Source of the DNA: Megascapheus bottae
Taxonomy: Eukaryota > Chordata > Mammalia > Rodentia > Geomyidae
Length of the DNA: 64,000 bases
Direction: 5' to 3'
NCBI GenBank assembly: GCA_024803745.1
Contig: JANJXV010000129.1
Span: 2,418,001-2,482,000, forward strand
In this document: positions 23,821-36,021 of the stretch, piece by piece
Numbering within the stretch: position 1 is the stretch's first letter
How the letters are laid out: every line of letters begins with the position of its first letter
Translations under genes and position numbers: made by a program
The notes under the pieces: model-generated
What the model was told of the DNA's origin: nothing
Seen by the model: the letters and a program-made list of their open reading frames with translations, nothing else
Database searches by the model: none

Positions 23821-24340
23821 GTCATAGAATGGAGGTGTGTGAAGTCATGGAATGGAGGTGTGTGAAATCCAAGAATGGAGGTGTGTGAAATCAATCATTG
23901 GAGGTGTATGAAGTCACAGACTGGAGATGTGTGAAGTCACAGAATTGAAGTGTGTGAAGTCAAAATTGAGGTGTGTGAAGTCACAGAATGCAGGTGTGTG
24001 AAGTCACAGAAAATAGGTGTGTGAAGTCAAAATGGAGGTGTGTGAGCTCATAGAATAGAGGTGTGTGACCTCATAGAATGGAGGTGTGTGAAGTCATGGA
24101 ATGGATATGTGTGAAATCCAAGAATGGAGGTGTGTGAAATCAAACAATGGAGGTGTATGAAGTCACAGAATGGAGATGTGTGAAGTCACAGAATGGAAGT
24201 GTGTGAAGTCAAAATTGAGGTGTGTGAAGTCACAGAACGGAGGTGTGTGAAGTCAAAATTTTGATGTGTGAAGTCACAAACGGAGGTGTGTGAAGTCACA
24301 GAATTGTGGTGTGTGAAGTCAAAATGGAGGTGTGTGAAGT
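23821..24340 (+). repeat. Diverged island with a 249-bp-spaced internal repeat
   Basis: The monomers here carry unusual variants: GTGAAATCCAAGAATGG, GTCAAAATTGAGG and GTCAAAATTTTGATG. The run starting at GTGAAATCCAAG is found at 23863 and again at 24112 (offset 249 bp), with several substitutions between the two copies. Related AAAATT monomers occur again near 60130 and 63150. This may be a third HOR class or a remnant of the ancestral array. Confidence 0.65.
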
Positions 24341-26795
24341 CAAAGAAAGGAGGTGTGTGAAGTCATAGAATGGAGGTGTATGAAGTCATGGAATTGAGGT
24401 TTCTGAAGTCATAGAATGGAGATTTGTGAAGTCATAGAATGGATGTGTGTGAAGTCAGAATGGAGATATGTGAAGTCACAGAATGGAGGTGTGTGAAGTC
24501 AAAGAATGTTGGTGTGTGAAGTCATAGAATGGAGGTGTATGAAGTCATGGAATGGAGGTGTGTGAAATCAGAATGCACGTGTGTGAAGTCATAGAATGGA
24601 GTTGTGGGAAGTCATAGAATGGAGGTGTGTGAAGTCACAAAATGGAGGTGTGTGAAGTCATAGAATGGAAGTGTGTGAAGTCATAGAATGGAGGTGTGTG
24701 AAGTCTTAGAATGGAGGTGTGTGAAGTCTTAGAATGGAGGTGTGTGAAGTCATAGAATGGAGGTGTGTGAAGTCACAGAATGAAGGTGTGTGAAGTCATA
24801 GAATGGAGGTGTCTGAAGTCATAGAATGGATGTTGCTGAAGTAAGAATGGAGGTGTGTGAACTCATAGAATGGAGGTGTGTGAATTCATGGAACGGAGGT
24901 GTGTGAAGTCAAAGAATAGAGGTGTGTGAAGTCACAGAAGAGAGGTGTGTGAAGTCAGAGCATCGAGGTGTGTGAATTCACAGAATGGAGGTGTGTGAAG
25001 TCACAGAATGGAGGTGGGTGAACTCACAATGGAGGTGAGTGAAGTCACAGAATGGAGGTGTGTGAAGTCATAGAATGGAAGTGTGTGAAGTCATAGAATG
25101 GAGGTGTGTGATGTCAGAATGGACGTGTGTTAAGTCACAGAATGGAGGTGTGTGACGTCATAAATTTTGGTGTGCGAAGTCATAGTATGTTGGTGTGAAG
25201 TCATAGAATGGAGGTGTGTGAAGTCAAAGAATGGAGGTGTGTGAAGTCACAGAAGTCAGGTGTGTGAAGTCACAGAATAGAGTTGTGTGAGGTCACAATT
25301 GAGGTGTGTGAATTCATAGAATGGAGGTGTGTGAAGTCAAAGAATGGATGTGTGTGAAGTCATAGAATGGAGGTGTGTGAAATCACAGAATGGAGGTGTG
25401 TATAGTCAAAGAGTGGAGGTGTGTAAAGTCACAGAGTGAAGGTTTGTGAAGTCTCAGAATGGAGGTGTGTGAAGTCATAGAATGGAGGTGTTTGAAGTCA
25501 TAGAATGTTGGTTTTTGAAGTCACAGAATGCAGGTGTGTGAATTCATAGAATGGAGGTGTATGAAGTCAGATTGGAGGGGTGTGAAGTAACAGAATGGAG
25601 GTGTGTCAACTCAGAAAGGAGGTGTGTGAAGTCATAGAATGGAGGTGTTTGAAGTCATAGAATGGAGGTGTGTGAAATCATAGAATGGAGGTGTGTGAAG
25701 TCACAGAAATGAGGTGTTTGAAGTCAAATGGAAGTCTGTGAAGGCAGAATGGAGGTGTGTGAAGTCATAGAATGGAGGTGTGTGAAGTCATAGAATGGAG
25801 GTGTGTGAAGTAACAGAATGGAGGTGTGTGAAGTCACAGAATGGAGGTGTGTGAACTCAGAATGGAGGTGTGTGAATTCACAGAAGGGAGGTTTGTGAAG
25901 TCATAGAATGGAGATTTCTGCAGTAAGAATGAAGCTGTGTGAAGACATAGAATGGAGGTGTGTGTAGTCAAAATGGAGGTGTGTGAAGGCAAACAATGGA
26001 GGTGTGTGAAGTCACAGAATGGAGGTGTGTGAAGTAACAATGTAGGTTTCTGAAGTCAAAGAATGGAGGTGTGAGAAGTCTTAGAATTTAGGTGTGTGAA
26101 GTCACAGAATGGAGGCGTGTAATGTCATAGAATGGAGGTGTGTGAAGTCACAGAATGGAGGTGTGTGAAGGCATAAAATGGAGGTGTGTGAAGTCATAGA
26201 ATGGAGGTGTGTGAAGTCATAGAATGGAGGTGTGTGAAGTCACAGAATGGAGGTGTGTGAAGTCACAGTATGGAGGTGTGTGAACCCAGATTTAAGGTGT
26301 GTGAAGGCACAGAGTGCAGGGATGTGAAATCAAAGAACAGAGGTATGTGAAGTCACAGAATGAAGGGGTGTGAAGTCAGAATAGAGGTTTGCGAAGTCAT
26401 AGAATGGAGGTGTGTAAAGTCAGAATGGAGCTGTGTGAACTCATAGAATGGAGGTGTGTGAAGTCACAATGGAGATGTGCGAAGTCATAGAATGGTGATT
26501 TTGGAAGTCACAGAATGGAGGTGTGTGAGGTCATAGAATGCTGGTGTGTGAAGTCAGATTGGAGGTATGTGAAGTCACAGAATGGATGTGTGTCAACTCA
26601 GAAATGAGGTATGTGAAGTCATAGAATGGAGGTGTGTGAAGTCACAGAATTGAGGTGTGTGAAGTCAGAATGGAGGTGTGTGAATTCAGAATGGAGGTGT
26701 ATGAAGTCAGAGAATGGAGGTTTGTGAAGTCACAATGCAGGTGTGTGAACTGATAGAACGTAGGTGTGTGAAGTCACAATGAAGGTGTGTGAAGT
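24341..26795 (+). repeat. A-family HOR unit, about 2,455 bp
   Basis: CAAAGAAAGG at 24341 recurs at 26796, and the following sequence runs in parallel: GTCATGGAATTGAGG, GGAGATTTGTGAAG, GAATGTTGGTGTGTG. CRE octamer at 25153, with flank TAAATTTTGG. The spacing to the next CRE is 2,432 bp, 23 bp less than the 2,455-bp offset, which is one monomer. Between 24560 and 24760 there are additional monomers such as GAATGCACGTGTG. Confidence 0.82.
25153..25160. other. CRE-type palindrome TGACGTCA
   Basis: Exact octamer; flank TAAATTTTGG, shared with 4312. Confidence 0.6.
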
Positions 26796-28315
26796 CAAAG
26801 AAAGGAGGTGTGTGATGTCTTAGAATGGAGGTGTATGAAGTCATGGAATTGAGGTCTCTGAAGTCATAGAATGGAGATTTGTGAAGTCATAGAATGGATG
26901 TGTGTGAAGTCAGAATGGAGATATGTGAAGTCACAGAATGGAGGTGTGTGAAGTCAAAGAATGTTGGTGTGTGAAGTCATAGAATGGAGGTGTATGAAGT
27001 CATGGAATGGAGGTGTGTGAAGTCACAAAATGGAGGTGTGTGAAGTCATAGAATGGAAGTGTGTGAAGTAATAGAATGGAGGTGTGTGAAGTCTTAGAAT
27101 GGAGGTGTGTGAAGTCATAGAATGGAGGTGTGTGAAGTCACAGAAGGGAGGTGTGTGAAGTCACAGAATGGATGTGGCTGAAGTAATAATGAAGGTGTGT
27201 GAAGTCATAGAATGGAGGTGTCTGAAGTCATAGAAAGGATGTTGCTGAAGTAAGAATGGAGGTGTGTGAACTCATAGAATGGAGGTGTGTGAACTCATAG
27301 AATGGAGGTGTGTGAATTCATGGAACGGAGGTGTGTGTAGTCAAAGAATGGAGGTGTGTGAAGTCACAGAATAGAGGTGTTTGAAGTCAGAGCATCGAGG
27401 TGTGTGAATTCACAAAATGGAGGTGTGTGAAGTCACAGAATGGAGGTGGGTGAACTCACAATGGAGGTGAGTGAAGTCACAGAATGGAGGTGTGTGAAGT
27501 CATAGAATGGAAGTGTGTGAAGTCATAGAATGGAGGTGTGTGGTGTCAGAATGGAGGTGTGTTAAGTCACAGAATGGAGGTGTGTGACGTCATAAATTTT
27601 GATGTGTGAAGTCATAGCATGTTGGTGTGAAGTCATAGAATGGAGGTGTGTGAAGTCACAGAAGTCAGGTGTGTGAAGTCACAGAATAGAGTTGTGTGAG
27701 GTCACAATGGAGGTGTGTGAATTCATAGAATGGAGGTGTGTGAAGTCAAAGAATGGATGTGTGTGAAGTCATAGAATGGAGGTGTGTGAAATCACAGAAT
27801 GGAGGTGTGTATAGTCACAGAGTGGAGGTGTGTAAAGTCACAGAGTGGAGGTTTGTGAAGTCTCAGAATGGAGGTGTGTGAAGTCATAGAATGGAGGTGT
27901 TTGAAGTCATAGAATGTTGGTTTTTGAAGTCACAGAATGCAGGTGTGTGAAGTCATAGAATGGAGGTGTATGAAGTCAGATTGGAGGGGTGTGAAGTAAC
28001 AGAATGGAGGTGTGTCAACTCAGAAAGGAGGTGTGTGAACTCATAGAATGGAGGTGTGTGAAATCATAGAATGGAGGTGTGTGAAGTCACAGAAATGAAG
28101 TGTTTGAAGTCAAATGGAAGTCTGTGAAGGCAGAATGGAGGTGTGTGAAGTCATAGAATGGAGGTGTGTGAAGTCATAGAATGGAGGTGTGTGACGTAAC
28201 AGAATGGAGGTGTGTGAAGTCACAGAATGGAGGTGTGTGAACTCAGAATGGAGGTGTGTGAATTCACAGAAGGGAGGTTTGTGAAGTCATAGAATGGATA
28301 TTTCTGCAGTAAGAA
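26796..28315 (+). repeat. A-family HOR unit, 5' part, CRE at 27585
   Basis: Second copy of the 2.4-kb A unit; the part from about 26977 also matches 939 onward. It continues past GTGACGTAACAG near 28190 into the GATATTTCTGCAG marker at about 28300, where the 2,570-bp duplicated segment starts. Confidence 0.82.
27585..27592. other. CRE-type palindrome TGACGTCA
   Basis: Exact octamer; flank TAAATTTTGATG. Confidence 0.6.
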
Positions 28316-30247
28316 TGAAGCTGTGTGAAGACATAGAATGGAGGTGTGTGTAGTCAAAATAGAGGTGTGTGAAGGCAAAAAATCTAGGTGTGTGAAGTCA
28401 CAGAATGGAGGTGTGTGAAGTAACAATGTAGGTTTCTGAAGTCATAGAATGGAGGTGTGTGAAGTCATAGAATTTAGGTGTGTGAAGTCACAGAATGGAG
28501 GCGTGTGATGTCATAGAATGGAGGTGTGTGAAGTCACAGAATGGAGGTGTGTGAAGGCATAAAATGGAGGTGTGTGAAGTCATAGAATGGAGGTGTGTGA
28601 AGTCATAGAATGTAGGTGTGTGAAGTCACAGAATGGAGGTGTGTGAAGTCACAGTTAAGAGGTGTGTGAACTCAGATTTAAGGTGTGTGAATGCACAGAG
28701 TGCAGGGGTGTGAAATCAAAGAATAGAGGTATGTGAAGTCACAGAATGCAGGGGTGTGAAGTCAGAATAGAGGTTTGCGAAGTCATAGAATGGAGGTGTG
28801 TAAAGTCAGAATGGAGTTGTGTGAACTCATAGAATGGAGGTGTGTGAAGTCACAATGGAGATGTGCGAAGTCATAGAATGGTGATTTTGGAAGTCACAGA
28901 ATGGAGGTGTGTGAGGTCATAGAATGGAGGTGTGTGAAGTCAGATTGGAGGTATGTGAAGTCACAGAATGGAGGTGTGTCAACTCAGAAATGAGGTATGT
29001 GAAGTCATAGAATGGAGGTGTGTGAAGTCACAGAATTGAGGTGTGTGAAGTCAGAATGGAGGTGTGTGAATTCAGAATGGAGGTGTGTGAAGTCAGAGAA
29101 TGGAGGTTTGTGAAGTCACAATGCAGGTGTGTGAACTGATAGAACGTAGGTGTGTGAAGTCACAATGAAGGTGTGTGAAGTGATAGAATGGAGGTGTGTG
29201 AAGTCAGATTGGAGGGGTGTGAAGTAACAGAATCGAGGTGTGTCAACTCAGAAAGGAGGTGTGTGAAGTCATAGAATGGAGGTGTTTGAAGTCATAGAAT
29301 GGAGGTGTGTGAAATCATAGAATGGAGGTGTGTGAAGTCACAGAAATTAGGTTTTTGAAGTCAAATGGAAGTCTGTGAAGGTAGAATGGAGGTGTGTGAA
29401 GTCATAGAATGGAGGTGTGTGAAGTCATAGAATGGAGGTGTGTGAACTCAGAATGGAGGACTGTGAATTCACAGAAGGGAGGTTTGTGAAGTCATAGAAT
29501 GGAGATTTCTGCAGTAAGAATGAAGCTGTGAGAAGACATAGAATGGAGGTGAGTGTAGTCAAAATGGAGGTGTGTGAAGGCAAAAAATGGAGGTGTGTGA
29601 AGTCACAGAATGGAGGTGTGTGAAGTAACAATGTAGGTTTCTGAAGTCCTAGAATGGAGGTGTGTGAAGTCATAGAATGGAGATGTGTGAAGTCACAGAA
29701 TGGAGGCGTGTGATGTCATAGAATGGAGGTGTGTGAAGTCACAGAATGGAGGTGTGTGAAGTCAAAAAGGTGGTGTGTGAAGTCACAAATGGACGTGTGT
29801 AAAGTCACAGAATGGAGGTGTGTGAAGTCAAAATGGAGGTGTGTGAAGTCAAAGAATGGATGTGTGTGAAGTCATCGAATAGAGGTATGAAAAGTCATGT
29901 CATGGAGCTGTGTGAAGTCACAGAATGGAGGTGTGTGAAATCAGAAATGAGGTGTGCTAAGTCATAGAATAGAGGTGTGTGAAGTCAGAATGGAGGTGTG
30001 TGAACTCATAGAATGGAGGTATGTGAAGTCACAATGGAGGTGTGTGAAGTCATAGAATGGTGGTATGTGAAGTTACAGAATGGAGGTGTGGAAGTCATAG
30101 AATGGAAGTGTGTGAAGTCAGAAATTGAGGTGTGTGAAGTCACAGAATATAGGTGTGTGAATTCAGAATGGAGGTGTGTGAAGTCATAGAATGGAGGTGT
30201 GTGAAGTCATGGAATGGAGGTGTGTGAAATCATAGAATGGAGGTGTG

Positions 30248-30254
30248 TGAGTCA
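30248..30254. other. AP-1/TRE-type heptamer TGAGTCA
   Basis: Same monomer as at 2853, in the first 2,570-bp copy, 561 bp before its CRE. Confidence 0.5.
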
Positions 30255-30808
30255 CAGAATGGAGGTGTGTGAAGTAAGAATGGAGGTGTGTGAAGTGATA
30301 GAATTGAGGTGTGTAAAGTCAGAATGTAGGTGTGTGAACACATAGAAGAGAGGTGTGTGAAATCACAAAGGAGGTGTGTGAAGTCATAGAATAGAGGTGT
30401 GTGAAGTCACAGAAGGAGGTGTGTGAAGTCATAGAAAGGAGCTGTGTGAATTCAGAATGGAGGTGTGTGAAGTCACAGAATGGAGGTGTGTGAAATCGTA
30501 GAATGGAGGTATGTGAAGTCACAGAATCAAGGTGTGTGAAGTAAATGAATGGAGGTGTGTGAAGTCACAGAATGGAGGTGTGTGAAATCGTAGAATGGAG
30601 GTATGTGAAGTCAGAGAATCAAGGTGAGTGAAGTAAATGAATGGAGGTGTGTGAAGTCACAGAATGGATGTGTGTGAACTCACAATGGAGGTGAGTGAAG
30701 TCACAGAATGGAGGTGTGTGAAGTCATAGAATGGAAGTGTGTGAAATCATAGAATGTAGGTGTGTGATGTCAGAATGGAGGTGTGTGAAGTCACAGAATG
30801 GAGGTGTG

Positions 30809-30816
30809 TGACGTCA
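30809..30816. other. CRE-type palindrome TGACGTCA
   Basis: Exact octamer in the first 2,570-bp copy; flank TAAATGTTGG. Confidence 0.6.
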
Positions 30817-32817
30817 TAAATGTTGGTGTGTGAAGTCATAGAATGGAGGTGTGAAGCCATAGAATGGAGGTGTGAAGTCATAGAATGAAGCTGTGTGAAG
30901 ACATAGAATGGAGGTGTGTGTAGTCAAAATAGAGGTGTGTGAAGGCAAAAAATCTAGGTGTGTGAAGTCACAGAATGGAGGTGTGTGAAGTAACAATGTA
31001 GGTTTCTGAAGTCATAGAATGGAGGTGTGTGAAGTCATAGAATTTAGGTGTGTGAAGTCACAGAATGGAGGCGTGTGATGTCATAGAATGGAGGTGTGTG
31101 AAGTCACAGAATGGAGGTGTGTGAAGGCATAAAATGGAGGTGTGTGAAGTCATAGAATGGAGGTGTGTGAAGTCATAGAATGTAGGTGTGTGAAGTCACA
31201 GAATGGAGGTGTGTGAAGTCACAGTTAAGAGGTGTGTGAACTCAGATTTAAGGTGTGTGAATGCACAGAGTGCAGGGGTGTGAAATCAAAGAATAGAGGT
31301 ATGTGAAGTCACAGAATGCAGGGGTGTGAAGTCAGAATAGAGGTTTGCGAAGTCATAGAATGGAGGTGTGTAAAGTCAGAATGGAGTTGTGTGAACTCAT
31401 AGAATGGAGGTGTGTGAAGTCACAATGGAGATGTGCGAAGTCATAGAATGGTGATTTTGGAAGTCACAGAATGGAGGTGTGTGAGGTCATAGAATGGAGG
31501 TGTGTGAAGTCAGATTGGAGGTATGTGAAGTCACAGAATGGAGGTGTGTCAACTCAGAAATGAGGTATGTGAAGTCATAGAATGGAGGTGTGTGAAGTCA
31601 CAGAATTGAGGTGTGTGAAGTCAGAATGGAGGTGTGTGAATTCAGAATGGAGGTGTGTGAAGTCAGAGAATGGAGGTTTGTGAAGTCACAATGCAGGTGT
31701 GTGAACTGATAGAACGTAGGTGTGTGAAGTCACAATGAAGGTGTGTGAAGTGATAGAATGGAGGTGTGTGAAGTCAGATTGGAGGGGTGTGAAGTAACAG
31801 AATCGAGGTGTGTCAACTCAGAAAGGAGGTGTGTGAAGTCATAGAATGGAGGTGTTTGAAGTCATAGAATGGAGGTGTGTGAAATCATAGAATGGAGGTG
31901 TGTGAAGTCACAGAAATTAGGTTTTTGAAGTCAAATGGAAGTCTGTGAAGGTAGAATGGAGGTGTGTGAAGTCATAGAATGGAGGTGTGTGAAGTCATAG
32001 AATGGAGGTGTGTGAACTCAGAATGGAGGACTGTGAATTCACAGAAGGGAGGTTTGTGAAGTCATAGAATGGAGATTTCTGCAGTAAGAATGAAGCTGTG
32101 AGAAGACATAGAATGGAGGTGAGTGTAGTCAAAATGGAGGTGTGTGAAGGCAAAAAATGGAGGTGTGTGAAGTCACAGAATGGAGGTGTGTGAAGTAACA
32201 ATGTAGGTTTCTGAAGTCCTAGAATGGAGGTGTGTGAAGTCATAGAATGGAGATGTGTGAAGTCACAGAATGGAGGCGTGTGATGTCATAGAATGGAGGT
32301 GTGTGAAGTCACAGAATGGAGGTGTGTGAAGTCAAAAAGGTGGTGTGTGAAGTCACAAATGGACGTGTGTAAAGTCACAGAATGGAGGTGTGTGAAGTCA
32401 AAATGGAGGTGTGTGAAGTCAAAGAATGGATGTGTGTGAAGTCATCGAATAGAGGTATGAAAAGTCATGTCATGGAGCTGTGTGAAGTCACAGAATGGAG
32501 GTGTGTGAAATCAGAAATGAGGTGTGCTAAGTCATAGAATAGAGGTGTGTGAAGTCAGAATGGAGGTGTGTGAACTCATAGAATGGAGGTATGTGAAGTC
32601 ACAATGGAGGTGTGTGAAGTCATAGAATGGTGGTATGTGAAGTTACAGAATGGAGGTGTGGAAGTCATAGAATGGAAGTGTGTGAAGTCAGAAATTGAGG
32701 TGTGTGAAGTCACAGAATATAGGTGTGTGAATTCAGAATGGAGGTGTGTGAAGTCATAGAATGGAGGTGTGTGAAGTCATGGAATGGAGGTGTGTGAAAT
32801 CATAGAATGGAGGTGTG

Positions 32818-32824
32818 TGAGTCA
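32818..32824. other. AP-1/TRE-type heptamer TGAGTCA
   Basis: Second 2,570-bp copy, again 561 bp before the CRE. Confidence 0.5.
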
Positions 32825-33378
32825 CAGAATGGAGGTGTGTGAAGTAAGAATGGAGGTGTGTGAAGTGATAGAATTGAGGTGTGTAAAGTCAGAATGTAGG
32901 TGTGTGAACACATAGAAGAGAGGTGTGTGAAATCACAAAGGAGGTGTGTGAAGTCATAGAATAGAGGTGTGTGAAGTCACAGAAGGAGGTGTGTGAAGTC
33001 ATAGAAAGGAGCTGTGTGAATTCAGAATGGAGGTGTGTGAAGTCACAGAATGGAGGTGTGTGAAATCGTAGAATGGAGGTATGTGAAGTCACAGAATCAA
33101 GGTGTGTGAAGTAAATGAATGGAGGTGTGTGAAGTCACAGAATGGAGGTGTGTGAAATCGTAGAATGGAGGTATGTGAAGTCAGAGAATCAAGGTGAGTG
33201 AAGTAAATGAATGGAGGTGTGTGAAGTCACAGAATGGATGTGTGTGAACTCACAATGGAGGTGAGTGAAGTCACAGAATGGAGGTGTGTGAAGTCATAGA
33301 ATGGAAGTGTGTGAAATCATAGAATGTAGGTGTGTGATGTCAGAATGGAGGTGTGTGAAGTCACAGAATGGAGGTGTG

Positions 33379-33386
33379 TGACGTCA
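33379..33386. other. CRE-type palindrome TGACGTCA
   Basis: Exact octamer in the second 2,570-bp copy. Confidence 0.6.
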
Positions 33387-33455
33387 TAAATGTTGGTGTG
33401 TGAAGTCATAGAATGGAGGTGTGAAGCCATAGAATGGAGGTGTGAAGTCATAGAA

Positions 33456-33899
33456 TGGAGGTGTGTGAAGTCATAGAATGGAGGTGTGTGAAGTCAAAGA
33501 AGGGAGGTGTGTGAAGTCACAGAACGGATGTTGCTGAAGTAAGAATGAAGGTGTGTGAAGTCACCGAATGGAGGTGTCTGAAGTCATAGAATGGATGTTG
33601 CTGAAGTAACAATGGAGGTGTGTGAACTCATAGAATGGACGTGTGTGAACTCATAGAATGGAGGTGTGTGAAGTCAAAGAATGGAGGTGTATGATGTTAA
33701 ACAATGGAAGTGTGTGAAGTGATAGAATGAGGTGTGTGAAGTCTTAGAATGGAGGTGTGTGAAGTCATAAAATGGAGGTGTGTGAATTCACAGAAGGGAG
33801 GTGTGTGAAGTTACAGAATGGAGGTGTGTAAAGTCACAGAGTGGAGGTGTGTGAAGGCAGAGTATTGAGGGGTGTGAAGTCAAAGAATGGAGGTGTGTG
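33456..33899 (+). repeat. A-family connecting tract
   Basis: Marker order is GAACGGATGTTGCTGAAG, GTCACCGAATGG, GTAACAATGG, GTATGATGTTAAAC, GATAGAATGAGG, GAATTCACAGAAGGG, GGCAGAGTATTGAGGGG. The final part matches 3198-3320. It joins the next duplicated block within a plain monomer near 33895. Confidence 0.75.
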
Positions 33900-34501
33900 A
33901 AGTCACAGAATGGAGGCGTGTGATGTCATAGAATGGAGGTGTGTGAAGTCACAGAATGGAGGTGTGTGAAGTCAAAAAGGTGGTGTGTGAAGTCACAAAT
34001 GGACGTGTGTAAAGTCACAGAATGGAGGTGTGTGAAGTCAAAATGGAGGTGTGTGAAGTCAAAGAATGGATGTGTGTGAAGTCATCGAATAGAGGTATGA
34101 AAAGTCATGTCATGGAGCTGTGTGAAGTCACAGAATGGAGATGTGTGAAATCAGAAATGAGGTGTGCTAAGTCATAGAATAGAGGTGTGTGAAGTCAGAA
34201 TGGAGGTGTGTGAAGTCATAGAATGGAGGTGTGTGAAGTCAGAATGGAGGTGTGTGAACTCATAGAATGGAGGTATGTGAAGTCACAATGGAGGTGTGTG
34301 AAGTCATAGAATGGTGGTATGTGAAGTTACAGAATGGAGGTGTGGAAGTCATAGAATGGAAGTGTGTGAAGTCAGAAATTGAGGTGTGTGAAGTCACAGA
34401 ATATAGGTGTGTGAATTCAGAATGGAGGTGTGTGAAGTCATAGAATGGAGGTGTGTGAAGTCATGGAATGGAGGTGTGTGAAATCATAGAATGGAGGTGT
34501 G

Positions 34502-34508
34502 TGAGTCA
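34502..34508. other. AP-1/TRE-type heptamer TGAGTCA
   Basis: Partial copy starting at 33900, 561 bp before the CRE at 35063. Confidence 0.5.
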
Positions 34509-35062
34509 CAGAATGGAGGTGTGTGAAGTAAGAATGGAGGTGTGTGAAGTGATAGAATTGAGGTGTGTAAAGTCAGAATGTAGGTGTGTGAACACATAGA
34601 AGAGAGGTGTGTGAAATCACAAAGGAGGTGTGTGAAGTCATAGAATAGAGGTGTGTGAAGTCACAGAAGGAGGTGTGTGAAGTCATAGAAAGGAGCTGTG
34701 TGAATTCAGAATGGAGGTGTGTGAAGTCACAGAATGGAGGTGTGTGAAATCATAGAATGGAGGTATGTGAAGTCACAGAATCAAGGTGTGTGAAGTAAAT
34801 GAATGGAGGTGTGTGAAGTCACAGAATGGAGGTGTGTGAAATCGTAGAATGGAGGTATGTGAAGTCAGAGAATCAAGGTGAGTGAAGTAAATGAATGGAG
34901 GTGTGTGAAGTCACAGAATGGATGTGTGTGAACTCACAATGGAGGTGAGTGAAGTCACAGAATGGAGGTGTGTGAAGTCATAGAATGGAAGTGTGTGAAA
35001 TCATAGAATGTAGGTGTGTGATGTCAGAATGGAGGTGTGTGAAGTCACAGAATGGAGGTGTG

Positions 35063-35070
35063 TGACGTCA
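35063..35070. other. CRE-type palindrome TGACGTCA
   Basis: Exact octamer in the partial copy starting at 33900. Confidence 0.6.
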
Positions 35071-35458
35071 TAAATGTTGGTGTGTGAAGTCATAGAATGG
35101 AGGTGTGAAGCCATAGAATGGAGGTGTGAAGTCATAGAATGGAGGTGTGTGAAGTCATAGAATGGAGGTGTGTGAAGTCAAAGAAGGGAGGTGTGTGAAG
35201 TCACAGAACGGATGTTGCTGAAGTAAGAATGAAGGTGTGTGAAGTCACCGAATGGAGGTGTCTGAAGTCATAGAATGGATGTTGCTGAAGTAACAATGGA
35301 GGTGTGTGAACTCATAGAATGGACGTGTGTGAACTCATAGAATGGAGGTGTGTGAAGTCAAAGAATGGAGGTGTACGATGTTAAACAATGGAAGTGTGTG
35401 AAGTGATAGAATGAGGTGTGGGAAGTCTTAGAATGGAGGTGTGTGAAGTCATAGAATG

Positions 35459-36021
35459 TATTGAGGGGTGTGAAGTCAAAGAATGGAAGTATGTGAAGTC
35501 ACTGAATGAAGGGGTGTGAAGTCAGAATAGAGGTGTGCGAAGTCATAGAATGGAGGTGTGTGAAGTCAGAAAGGAGCTGTGTGAACTCATAGAATGGAGG
35601 TGTGTGAAGTCACAATGGAGATGTGTGAAGTCATAGAATGGTGGTTTTTGAAGTCACAGAATGGAGGTGTGTGAAGTCATAGAATGGAGGTGTGTGAAGT
35701 CAGATTGTAGGTATATGAAGTCACAGTATGGAGGTGTGTCAACTCAGAAAGGAGGTATGTGAAGTCATAGAATGGAGGTGTGTGAAGTCAAAGAATGGAG
35801 GTGTGGGAAATCATAGAATGGAGGTGTGTGAAGTCACAGAATTGAGGTGTATGAACTCAGAATGGAGGTGTGTGAATTCAGAATGGAGGTGTGTGAAGTC
35901 ATAGAATTGAGGTGTATGAAGTCACAAAATAGAGGTGTGTGAAATCATAGAATGGAAGTGTGTGAAGTCATAGAATGGAGGTGTGTGAAGTCTTAGAATG
36001 GACGTGTGTGAAGTCATAGAA
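35459..36021 (+). repeat. A-family block shared with 3291-3868
   Basis: The same marker order as the partner block (TGAGGGGTGTG, GGTGTGCGAAG, GAAAGGAGCTG, GGTGGTTTTTG, GTGTGGGAAATC), with private changes such as GTCACTGAATGAAGG near 35500. It leads directly into the 36022 block without the CRE-bearing A tract that follows 3868 in the other copy. Confidence 0.76.

Larger units (their letters stand above)
28316..30885 (+). repeat. 2,570-bp tandem duplication, first copy
   Basis: Every marker from GAATGAAGCTGTGTG at 28316 to GGTGTGAAGTCATAG at about 30880 recurs exactly 2,570 bp later. I compared several full lines of both copies and found no difference, including private variants such as CACAGTTAAGAGG, GAATGCACAGAG and GAATCAAGGTGAGTG. 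The copy includes the 28980-29917 block shared with the window start, a TGAGTCA at 30248 and a TGACGTCA at 30809. Confidence 0.9.
30886..33455 (+). repeat. 2,570-bp tandem duplication, second copy
   Basis: It is joined to the first copy at a chimeric monomer: GTGAAGTCATAGAATG from the unit end is fused to AAGCTGTGTGAAG from its interior, at about 30880-30890. It carries TGAGTCA at 32818 and TGACGTCA at 33379. After about 33455 the sequence continues into GGAGGTGTGTGAAG monomers absent from the first copy's end. Lack of differences suggests a very young event, or a collapse or duplication error in assembly. Confidence 0.9.
33900..35458 (+). repeat. Further partial copy of 32260-33774
   Basis: The copy begins with GGAGGCGTGTGATGTC at an offset of 1,640 bp from 32271. 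From about 34190 the offset is 1,684 bp, because one 21-bp and one 23-bp monomer are duplicated there (GTCAGAATGG followed by GTCATAGAATGG). It carries TGAGTCA at 34502 and TGACGTCA at 35063. It ends in a fused monomer, GAATGTATTGAGGGG, near 35455: about 100 bp seen before 33860 in the other copy are missing. Confidence 0.85.
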
